This document shows, one piece after another, positions 40,516 through 47,516 of a stretch of DNA of 47,516 nt. The translations under genes were made by a program, and so were the position numbers. Below the pieces are notes generated by a model. That model had not been told where the DNA came from and searched no databases. It was given only the letters and a program-made list of their open reading frames with translations. Each line of letters begins with the position of its first letter. Position 1 is the stretch's first letter. Origin of the DNA: Candidatus Limivicinus sp. (GTDB taxonomy: Bacteria; Bacillota; Clostridia; Oscillospirales; Oscillospiraceae); NCBI GenBank assembly GCA_029264685.1, contig JARHZW010000037.1, positions 1 to 47,516 on the forward strand, read 5' to 3'.

Positions 40516-42879
40516 TCAGTGCCATTTCCATTCGGCCACCTCGGGCATATCCTCGCCGTATTTTGAGATATACTGTCTGTGCTCCACAAGCTTGTCTTTC
40601 ATCTGCTGAATAAGGTATGCGCCTCTGTTGCCAAGCTGAGGCAGGTTATACACTGCAGACTGGACAAGATTGAAGCGGTCAAGACGGTTCAGCACACGCA
40701 TATCAAAGGGCGTGGTGATTGTGCCTTCCTCGATATATCCACGGACATGAATGTTCTTGTTGCGGCGCTTGTAGGTCAGCTCGTGGATAAGAGAAGGGTA
40801 GCCGTGGAAGGCAAAGATTATGGGCTTGTCGGCGGTGAAGATTGAGTCGTACTCATGCTGGGACAGACCGTGGGGGTGCTGCTCCTTTGACTGGAGACGC
40901 ATAAGGTCCACAACGTTCACAACTCTTATTTTAAGCTCTGGGAAGGTGTCACGCAAAATGGTGACTGCTGCCAGAGTCTCAAGGGTGGGAGTATCGCCGC
41001 AGCAGGCCATTACAATGTCTGGCTCCTCGCCCTTGTCGGTGGAGGCCCACTGCCAGATGCCTATACCCTGAGTGCAGTGCTTTACTGCCTGCTCCATGGT
41101 GAGCCACTGGGGACGGGGATGCTTTGAAGCAACAATGACATTTACATAGTTGCGGCTGCGGATGCAGTGGTCAAAGCAGCTCAGAAGGCAGTTTGCATCG
41201 GGGGGCAGATAGAGTCGCACAACGTCGGCTTTCTTGTTTGCAACGTGGTCAAGGAAGCCGGGGTCCTGATGAGTAAAGCCGTTATGGTCCTGCTGCCATA
41301 CGTTGGAGGCAAGAACATAGTTTAAGGATGCGATTTTTGCTCTCCATGGCAGCTGATTGCAGACCTTCAGCCATTTTGCGTGCTGGGAGAACATGGAGTC
41401 AACAATTCTTATGAAGGCTTCATAGGAGTTAAAGAAACCATGCCGTCCTGTGAGCAGATAGCCCTCAAGAAGCCCCTGACACACATGCTCGGAGAGCATG
41501 GAGTCCATCACCCTGCCGTTTTCGGACAGGTGATCGTCATCGGCAGTGGTGTCGCCGTTCCACACTCTGTCGGTGGCTTCAAAGACGGCGGAGAGACGGT
41601 TGGATGCGGTTTCGTCCGGACCGAAGGAGCGGAAGTTTCTGGAAGCTTCGTTTAATTTGTAAATGTCTCTTACAAATTTTCCAAGCTCTGCCATGTCCTG
41701 ACTTTCCACGGCACCGGGGAAGGGCACGGAAACGCCGTATTCCCTGAAATCGGGCATACGCAGGTCACGGAGCAGCAGACCGCCGTTAGCGTTGGGATTT
41801 GCGCCCATTCTGTGCCTGCCTTCGGGAGGCAGCTCCAGAAGCTCCTGAACGGGAACTCCGTTTTCGTCGAACAGTTCCTCGGGTCTGTAGCTGCGAAGCC
41901 ATGCTTCTATCTGGCTTATATGCTCAGGACTGTCCGGCTGAATAGGTACCTGATGGGCTCTCCAGTAATCTTCGACTTTCTGCCCGTCCACATAGTCGGG
42001 ACCGGTCCAGCCCTTGGGAGTGCGGAGAACGATCATGGGCCAGCGGGGGCGCTCCTTGGCGGCGTTGTCTCTTGCCTCATGCTGATAGTTTAAAATACTC
42101 TCTATGCACTCATCCAGAGTGTCTGCCATTTTTCTGTGCATTTCCATGGGGTCTGAACCCTCAACAAAGTATGGAGTCCAGCCGCAGCCACGGAGAAAAT
42201 CCTCCAGCTCCTCATGGGAGATACGGGAGAGAATGGTTGGGTTTGCGATTTTATAGCCGTTAAGGTGGAGAATTGGGAGAACGGCACCGTCGGTTGCGGG
42301 AGAAAGGAACTTGTTGAGCTGCCATGAAGTGGCAAGAGGGCCGGTCTCTGCCTCTCCGTCTCCTACAACGCAGGCGGCAATAAGGCTTGGGTTATCGGTA
42401 ACTGCGCCGAAAGCGTGGGCCAGAGAATAGCCCAGCTCGCCGCCCTCGTTTATGGAACCGGGAGTTTCAGGTGCTACATGGGAGGGAATTCCGCCGGGGA
42501 AGGAGAACTGCTTAAAAAGCTTCTGCATTCCTTCCTTGTCACGGCTTATATCCGGATATACCTCCTGATAACTGCCGTCAAGCCAGTCCTGAGCCACCAT
42601 GGCGTTGCCGCCGTGACCGGGACCGGAGAGATATATCATGTCAAGGTCAAACTCTTTTATAACACGGTTTAGGTGGGTGTAAATAAAGTTCTGACCGGGA
42701 CAGGTACCCCAGTGACCCACGATTTTCTTTTTGATTTTATCTGCGGTAAGAGGCGTTTCAAGCAGGGGATCATCCAGAAGATAGAGCTGGCATGCGGTGA
42801 GATAGTTTGCGGCCCGCCAGTATTTGTCCATGCTTTTAAGCAGGCTCTCGGAAGCGGGAATTCTTTTTGAGTATGACAT
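40516..42879 (-). CDS. xfp: xylulose-5-phosphate/fructose-6-phosphate phosphoketolase
   Basis: 787 aa, the normal length for the family. Signature segments: [34 protein letters not shown], the thiamine-diphosphate motif [33 protein letters not shown] and [14 protein letters not shown]. It cleaves Xu5P (or F6P) with phosphate to acetyl phosphate plus GAP (or E4P). AGGAGGTAAAT precedes the ATG. Monocistronic. Confidence 0.96.
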   Translation of the reverse strand: MSYSKRIPASESLLKSMDKYWRAANYLTACQLYLLDDPLLETPLTADKIKKKIVGHWGTCPGQNFIYTHLNRVIKEFDLDMIYLSGPGHGGNAMVAQDWLDGSYQEVYPDISRDKEGMQKLFKQFSFPGGIPSHVAPETPGSINEGGELGYSLAHAFGAVTDNPSLIAACVVGDGEAETGPLATSWQLNKFLSPATDGAVLPILHLNGYKIANPTILSRISHEELEDFLRGCGWTPYFVEGSDPMEMHRKMADTLDECIESILNYQHEARDNAAKERPRWPMIVLRTPKGWTGPDYVDGQKVEDYWRAHQVPIQPDSPEHISQIEAWLRSYRPEELFDENGVPVQELLELPPEGRHRMGANPNANGGLLLRDLRMPDFREYGVSVPFPGAVESQDMAELGKFVRDIYKLNEASRNFRSFGPDETASNRLSAVFEATDRVWNGDTTADDDHLSENGRVMDSMLSEHVCQGLLEGYLLTGRHGFFNSYEAFIRIVDSMFSQHAKWLKVCNQLPWRAKIASLNYVLASNVWQQDHNGFTHQDPGFLDHVANKKADVVRLYLPPDANCLLSCFDHCIRSRNYVNVIVASKHPRPQWLTMEQAVKHCTQGIGIWQWASTDKGEEPDIVMACCGDTPTLETLAAVTILRDTFPELKIRVVNVVDLMRLQSKEQHPHGLSQHEYDSIFTADKPIIFAFHGYPSLIHELTYKRRNKNIHVRGYIEEGTITTPFDMRVLNRLDRFNLVQSAVYNLPQLGNRGAYLIQQMKDKLVEHRQYISKYGEDMPEVAEWKWH

Positions 42880-43059
42880 ATTTACCTCCTGTATTTTATT
42901 ATTAAACAGACATTGCTATTTTTTTAACTTGCTTATTATATTTATATCATATTTTCCCGATTAGTCTATGCACATTTGTTACAAATATATGGTAAGCCGG
43001 AATAAATTTACCATTTTCACAAAAAATGCGTTGTTTTTATGACTAAAACCCCTTTAGAC

Positions 43060-43088
43060 TTGTAATAATTGCAAGAGCATGGTAAAAT
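43060..43088 (+). promoter_or_regulatory. sigma-A promoter of mgtE
   Basis: TTGTAA (43060-43065), 17-bp spacer, TAAAAT (43083-43088). The leader to ATG 43118 is about 20 nt, too short for an M-box riboswitch. Confidence 0.65.
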
Positions 43089-43117
43089 ATTGCAGCGCAA
43101 TATCGGAGGTGAGTTCA

Positions 43118-44527
43118 ATGGATGAGGATGAAAAAGAAGAAGTTTTTGACTTTGACGCCTTCCACGAAAAAAGAACAGAAGAACTGACGGAGCTTTTGGA
43201 CAAAAGAGACATGAAGCAGCTCCGTGCCAGAATGGAAGAACTGAATGATTATGACGTGGCAGACTTTCTTGCCCAGATTGAAGACAACAGAATGCCCATG
43301 GTATTCCGACTGCTGAGTAAAGAGACTGCCGCTGCCGTATTTGCAAATTTTGATGCGCCCGAACAGGAGCGCATTATTAACTCCATTACCGACTCCGAGC
43401 TTTCGGGAATCGTTGAAGAGCTGTATCTTGACGATGCCGTTGATATGCTGGAGGAAATGCCGGCAAATGTGGTCAAGCGTGTTATGCGTACAGCCGGATC
43501 GGACACCAGAAAGCTGATAAACCAGTTCCTCCGCTATCCTGACAACTCTGCCGGAAGCATTATGACCGCTGAGTTTGTGGATTTGAAAAAATACATGAAT
43601 GTTAGGGAGTCGTTTGCCCGCATACGGCGCATAGGCGAGGACAAGGAGACTATTTATGTCTGTTTTGTCATTTCTTCTGACAGAAAGCTTGAGGGCATAG
43701 TCACTGTTAAGGATCTGCTGCTTGCCGATGACGACACGGTGATCGAGGACCTTATGGAGACGGATATTATCTATGCCTCCACTACCGAAGACCAGGAAAG
43801 CGTTTCGGAGAAATTCTCAAATTACGACCTTATGGCCCTGCCGGTAGTTGACAAAGAGGGCAGACTTGTGGGAATTGTCACGGTTGACGATATTATCGAT
43901 GTTATGGAGCAGGAGACCACCGAGGACTTTGAAATCATGGCCGGTATGACACCGTCAGATAAGCCCTATTCCAGAACCAGCACGGTCGAAATGTGGAAAA
44001 ACCGCATCCCGTGGCTTATGTTTCTTATGCTGTCGGCAACCTTCACCAGCATGATCCTCACCTCTTTCGAGAGTATGCTGGCGGTGCAGGCAGGCCTTGT
44101 GGCCTTTATACCCATGCTTATGGGTACAGGCGGTAACTCAGGCGCTCAGGCGTCTACCGCCGTTATACGAAGCCTGTCTTTGGGCGACATCGAGCCTAAG
44201 GACGCTTTAAAGGTAATGTGGAAAGAGTGGAAGGTGTCCCTGCTTTGTGGACTGTCACTGGCAGTTATCAACTTTGTAAAAATGCTGATTTTAGACGGCT
44301 GGCTTTTGAAGAATGACAGCGTGACTGTCCTTGTGGCAGCAACGGTAAGCCTTTCTATAATCTTTATCGTTATGTTTGCAAAGGTTGTGGGAAGCACACT
44401 GCCTATTCTTGCTGAGAAAATCGGAGTTGACCCGGCGGTTATGGCAAATCCCCTGATTTCCACCGTTACAGATGCGGTTTCTCTGCTTATATATATCTAC
44501 GTTGCAAAGCTTATTCTGCATATTTAA
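43118..44527 (+). CDS. mgtE: MgtE-type magnesium channel
   Basis: 469 aa from ATG 43118 (GGAGGTGA at 5-nt spacing); an upstream frame is not supported. Acidic N-domain (residues 1-130), CBS pair (about 140-260, GIVTVKDLLLADDDTVIEDLME), then five helices (about 290-469) with the MLMGTGGNSGAQASTAVIRSLSLG pore motif. The N and CBS domains sense cytosolic Mg2+ and gate the channel. Confidence 0.95.
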   Translation: MDEDEKEEVFDFDAFHEKRTEELTELLDKRDMKQLRARMEELNDYDVADFLAQIEDNRMPMVFRLLSKETAAAVFANFDAPEQERIINSITDSELSGIVEELYLDDAVDMLEEMPANVVKRVMRTAGSDTRKLINQFLRYPDNSAGSIMTAEFVDLKKYMNVRESFARIRRIGEDKETIYVCFVISSDRKLEGIVTVKDLLLADDDTVIEDLMETDIIYASTTEDQESVSEKFSNYDLMALPVVDKEGRLVGIVTVDDIIDVMEQETTEDFEIMAGMTPSDKPYSRTSTVEMWKNRIPWLMFLMLSATFTSMILTSFESMLAVQAGLVAFIPMLMGTGGNSGAQASTAVIRSLSLGDIEPKDALKVMWKEWKVSLLCGLSLAVINFVKMLILDGWLLKNDSVTVLVAATVSLSIIFIVMFAKVVGSTLPILAEKIGVDPAVMANPLISTVTDAVSLLIYIYVAKLILHI

Positions 44528-44541
44528 CTACGGAGGAAGTA

Positions 44542-45471
44542 ATGGATTTTTCTGGACTTTTGATAAAAATGCTGATTTTTGTGGTTCTTATGATGACCGG
44601 CTATATTGTTGCAAAGAAGGGCATTGCCGGTCCTGAGTTTACAAAAACAGCAAGCAAACTTGTTATTAACTTTTTCATGGCCGCAACCATCATAAATTCC
44701 GTGCTGAAAATCAGTCCGGACATGGTGGAAATGAACTTCGGCATTATATTTGCGGTTTTGACTATCTCAATGGCTGCCGGCTTCGGTCTGGCGGCTCTTG
44801 CGGGACTTTGCATACCAATGGTAAAAAAAGGCGGCGGCGTGGTTCAGCTTCTTATGGGGGCTCCCAACACCATGTTTATTGCTTTGCCTGTTCTTGACCA
44901 GATTTTCGGACCTGTAGCGGTGTTCTACTGCTCCCTGTCCGCAATTCCTTTTAATGTTATCCTGTATACATACGGAGTCTGGCTGCTGAAACGGGGAAGC
45001 GAGGAAAACAAAGTACACTTAAAGGAAGTGCTGACCGTTCCTCTGATCTCAACCATTGTGGCGGCACTTATATTCTTTATTCAGCCGCCTATACCCAGAG
45101 TGGTGTCTGAGCTTTGCGGCAGTATTTCGGGAGCCACCATGCCTATGTCCATGATTGTTATAGGCAGCTCATTAGGCTCTGTGAACCTGCTGGATACATT
45201 TAAAAACGGAAAGCTTTATTTCATAAGCTTTTTCAAGCTGGTTTTCATACCTGCTGTTGTGTGGCTTGTGTGTTCGTTTATAACCACAGATCCTGTGCTG
45301 CTTATTTCAGCTGTAATACTGGCTGCAAGTCCTGCGGCGGTTATGATTTCCATACTTGCCATTCAGTATACCGGCGACGGAGTTTTTGCTTCCGAGGGCA
45401 TACTTCACGGCACCGTGCTGTCCATGATAGTTATTCCTTTGTGGGTGTATCTTCTCAGTGCGGTTATATAA
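44542..45471 (+). CDS. AEC-family permease
   Basis: 309 aa with ten hydrophobic segments (2x5 inverted repeat). Family features include GYIVAKKGI near the start and MGAPNTMFIALPVLDQIFGPVAVFYCSLS mid-protein. AEC relatives carry malate, malonate or auxin; substrate unknown. Fourteen nt after mgtE, same strand, probably the same transcript. Confidence 0.85.
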   Translation: MDFSGLLIKMLIFVVLMMTGYIVAKKGIAGPEFTKTASKLVINFFMAATIINSVLKISPDMVEMNFGIIFAVLTISMAAGFGLAALAGLCIPMVKKGGGVVQLLMGAPNTMFIALPVLDQIFGPVAVFYCSLSAIPFNVILYTYGVWLLKRGSEENKVHLKEVLTVPLISTIVAALIFFIQPPIPRVVSELCGSISGATMPMSMIVIGSSLGSVNLLDTFKNGKLYFISFFKLVFIPAVVWLVCSFITTDPVLLISAVILAASPAAVMISILAIQYTGDGVFASEGILHGTVLSMIVIPLWVYLLSAVI

Positions 45472-45480
45472 GCATTAAAG

Positions 45481-45528
45481 GCGGAACGGGGGCATAAGGA
45501 TTTGGCTGTGCCTGCCGTTCCGCTTTTT
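45481..45528 (+). terminator. terminator after the AEC permease
   Basis: GCGGAACGG (45481-45489) pairs with CCGTTCCGC (45515-45523), followed by TTTTT; a smaller GGCA/TGCC stem lies in the loop. Confidence 0.8.
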
Positions 45529-45561
45529 CCTGTATTAAAAGCTGAAAGGAGATTTTTATTT

Positions 45562-46182
45562 ATGCATATTCCGACCTGCGAAAGCTGTGCAGTGGATATA
45601 CTCAGCTTCAGCGAAGCTATGGAGCGCTCGGGAAAAACCGGCGGCTACGATGTAAACAAATGGCTGTATGTACCTGATTTTTACACCGAATACCGATACA
45701 TATTGGGAACAAGAGGGAAAAACCCTCTTATCTGCATTGGCATAAACCCCTCCACTGCGGAGCCTGACAATCTGGACAACACTCTTAAATCCGTTGAGCG
45801 CATTGCCGCCGGAAACGGATTTGACAGCTTCATAATGTTTAATGTTTACGCCCAGCGGGCAACAAGACCTGACGATATGGACGGAAAGCTGAACGAGAAG
45901 CTGCACAGAGAAAATATGGAGGCGTTCAGATACATTCTAAAAAGCGTTTCTGAGGGGGGCGTGTCTCCTGCTATCTGGGCGGCATGGGGGACCATAGTGG
46001 AAAAACGGGACTATCTGCCCTATTGCCTGCGTGAAATGGCGGATCTGGGCATAGAATACGGAGGCCACTGGCTGTGTGCAGGTAAGCGCTCAAAAAAAGG
46101 TCACCCCCACCACCCCCTATACCTGCGTAAGGACGAAAAAACCGTGGATTTTGACATTGAGGAGTATTTGAATTCGCTATGA
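45562..46182 (+). CDS. DUF1643 family protein
   Basis: 206 aa from ATG 45562 (AAAGGAG 10 nt upstream; an upstream in-frame start sits inside the terminator). The DUF1643 mark is LICIGINPSTAEPDNLDNTLKSVERIA, followed by FNVYAQRATRP and HPHHPLYLRKDE. Function unknown. Overlaps the next gene by four bases. Confidence 0.85.
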   Translation: MHIPTCESCAVDILSFSEAMERSGKTGGYDVNKWLYVPDFYTEYRYILGTRGKNPLICIGINPSTAEPDNLDNTLKSVERIAAGNGFDSFIMFNVYAQRATRPDDMDGKLNEKLHRENMEAFRYILKSVSEGGVSPAIWAAWGTIVEKRDYLPYCLREMADLGIEYGGHWLCAGKRSKKGHPHHPLYLRKDEKTVDFDIEEYLNSL

Positions 46183-47003
46183 GCAATAATAAATTCAAGC
46201 TGGCTGCCATACAGCTCAGAACGGAGCTTGTCTGGGAAGAGACGATGGCAAAAACCGAGCTTATGGTAAAGCAGGCCGCCGCCAACGGGGCAGAAGTGGT
46301 TGTTCTGCCTGAGATGTTTTCCTGCCCATATGATAAACGGTACTTTAAAAGCTTTGCAGCTATGGGCCACCAGGAAACCGTAGACCATATGAAAAACTGG
46401 GCAAAGGAAAACGGGGTTATCCTTGCGGGAGGGTCTGTACCTGAAAGCGAGGACGGAAAGCTATACAACACCTGCTTTGTTTTTGACGAAAACGGGCGGC
46501 AGATAGCCAGACACAGAAAGGTACACCTTTTCGATGTGGACTTTCCGGGGATGCGTTTTAAAGAGTCCAATAATTTTGAACCGGGAAACCAGATTACGGT
46601 TTTCGATACCAAATTCGGAAAAATGGGATGTGCAGTCTGCTTCGATTTGCGCTTTCCCGAGCTTTTCAGGGCAATGGCGGTGAGAGGAGCGGAGCTTATC
46701 ATAGTTCCGGCTCAGTTCAATATGAAAACCGGCCCTGCACACTGGGATATGACCTTGAAAATGAGAGCGGTGGACAACGAGGTGTTTCTTGTGGGCTGTG
46801 CCGCTGCAAAATATGAGGGCTTCAGCTACGAATGCTGGGGTCACTCCGCCATTGTGTCACCTTTGGGGGAACTGCTGGCATGCTGTGACGAGAAAGAACA
46901 GATTATCTACTCGGATATAGATTTAAACAGAGTTGATGAGACGAGACGACAGCTGCCCACATTTTTAAATCTAAGGCACGATGTATATAAGGTGGCGGAT
47001 TGA
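46179..47003 (+). CDS. nitrilase-superfamily amidase (Nit2/omega-amidase-like)
   Basis: 274 aa. Glu45 (VLPEMF), Lys114 (RHRKVHLFD) and Cys154 (GCAVCFDLRFPE) form the catalytic triad. Surroundings GMRFKESNNFEPG and the length match omega-amidase/Nit2. It hydrolyses a small omega-amide or N-carbamoyl compound, the exact substrate unproven. It begins inside the DUF1643 gene. Confidence 0.88.
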   Translation: MSNNKFKLAAIQLRTELVWEETMAKTELMVKQAAANGAEVVVLPEMFSCPYDKRYFKSFAAMGHQETVDHMKNWAKENGVILAGGSVPESEDGKLYNTCFVFDENGRQIARHRKVHLFDVDFPGMRFKESNNFEPGNQITVFDTKFGKMGCAVCFDLRFPELFRAMAVRGAELIIVPAQFNMKTGPAHWDMTLKMRAVDNEVFLVGCAAAKYEGFSYECWGHSAIVSPLGELLACCDEKEQIIYSDIDLNRVDETRRQLPTFLNLRHDVYKVAD

Positions 47004-47516
47004 TGAAAATTTATGAGGATATAAAAAGCTATGTTCCCTTTAACGAACAAGAGGAGCGGGACAGGGAATTTATACTGAATTTTCTGGGAAATAATCCTGA
47101 CGCTTTTTTCAGGTCCAACAGCATTGCCCATATGACTGCGTCCGCATGGTGCGTCAATAAGGACAGAAGCAAGGTGCTTATGGTGTACCACAATATTTTC
47201 CACTCATGGTCATGGACCGGCGGCCATGCCGACGGTGACGAAGACCTTTTTCATGTGGCTTTAAAGGAACTGTGTGAAGAGACGGGAATAAAAAGCCCTA
47301 AAGCGCTCAGTAACAGTATATATTCTCTGGAGGTACTGACGGTTGACGGCCATGAAAAGAGAGGAGAGTATCTGTCTTCGCATCTGCATATGAATGTGAC
47401 CTATCTTTTTGAAGCGGATGAGGAGGAAAAGCTCAGAGTTTGCGAGGGTGAAAACAGTGCAGTCAGATGGTTTGAGCTTCAGCAGGCACTCTCAGTTCCC
47501 AGTGAGACATGGATGG
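47003..47516 (+). CDS. Nudix hydrolase, 3' end beyond the window
   Basis: 171 codons visible from ATG 47003, whose A is the last base of the previous stop. The Nudix box reads GGHADGDEDLFHVALKELCEETG (GX5EX7REUXEEXGU with Lys for Arg). It hydrolyses a nucleoside-diphosphate-linked compound. The C-terminus is missing. Confidence 0.85.
   Translation, partial: MKIYEDIKSYVPFNEQEERDREFILNFLGNNPDAFFRSNSIAHMTASAWCVNKDRSKVLMVYHNIFHSWSWTGGHADGDEDLFHVALKELCEETGIKSPKALSNSIYSLEVLTVDGHEKRGEYLSSHLHMNVTYLFEADEEEKLRVCEGENSAVRWFELQQALSVPSETWM

Noticed and set aside
42880..43117. An M-box magnesium riboswitch before mgtE
   Set aside because: The predicted leader is only about 20 nt, and none of the conserved M-box segments is visible.

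Overview
The window looks like a chromosomal segment from an endospore-forming member of the Clostridia, most likely a gut Oscillospirales-type anaerobe. The evidence is a full-length spoIIE, the yceD-rpmF pair, a DUF512 radical-SAM-like protein next to der, DUF4317, an EFR1-type flavodoxin/ferredoxin, a LytTR/GHKL two-component system, low-GC-type sigma-A promoters (TTGACA...TATAAT) and many compact rho-independent terminators. Base composition looks intermediate. I see no tRNA or rRNA gene, CRISPR array, insertion sequence or phage gene. Species-level assignment is not possible from the sequence alone.

Layout. 1-7.7 kb: housekeeping and hypothetical genes (HAD phosphatase cut by the window edge, membrane-anchored LRR protein, ECF S-component with a long structured leader plus a YwlG-family protein, GNAT, DUF4317, ABC-F ATPase, EFR1 ferredoxin). 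7.8-20.6 kb: a self-contained accessory catabolic locus. A left operon reads leftward (DUF169 protein, NAD-type SDR, GntP-family permease). It is divergent from a rightward operon (642-aa OYE/2,4-dienoyl-CoA-reductase-like iron-sulfur flavoenzyme, then a double EthD protein). Then come an HxlR/DUF24 regulator on the minus strand and a third operon on the plus strand (BaiE/SnoaL-like dehydratase, NADP-type SDR, TRAP DctP-DctQ-DctM, DASS symporter). 20.6-27.1 kb: CDF cation exporter, pseudouridine synthase, yceD-rpmF, DUF512, der and a degenerate plsY-like gene. 27.1-32.3 kb: LytTR regulator, soluble GHKL kinase and two ABC exporter half-transporters. 32.4-37.6 kb: FMN-binding protein and a VanRS/VanY-like cell-wall island. 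37.6-47.5 kb: spoIIE, phosphoketolase, mgtE, AEC permease, DUF1643, nitrilase-family amidase and a Nudix gene cut by the right edge.

The most interesting region is 7.8-20.6 kb. Its enzyme set resembles the reductive half of the bile-acid bai operon (BaiCD/BaiH-like flavoenzyme, BaiE-like dehydratase, BaiA-like SDRs). However, it lacks any CoA ligase or CoA transferase and uses organic-anion transporters instead. A shared sequence motif in the two intergenic control regions suggests one HxlR-controlled regulon. I infer a pathway for uptake and dehydration/reduction of a cyclic, probably carboxylated, enone-forming compound such as a steroid, bile-acid derivative or plant phenolic. The substrate cannot be read from the sequence.

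A second notable system is the VanRS/VanY island. Two VanY-like peptidases flank the two-component genes. The second has lost the catalytic glutamate (Glu to Gln) and sits behind four direct repeats at an exact 11-bp period, placed where an OmpR-family activator would bind. A third is the LytTR-kinase-ABC module, where two 9-bp direct repeats separated by 12 bp lie in front of the ABC genes, as expected of a LytTR operator.
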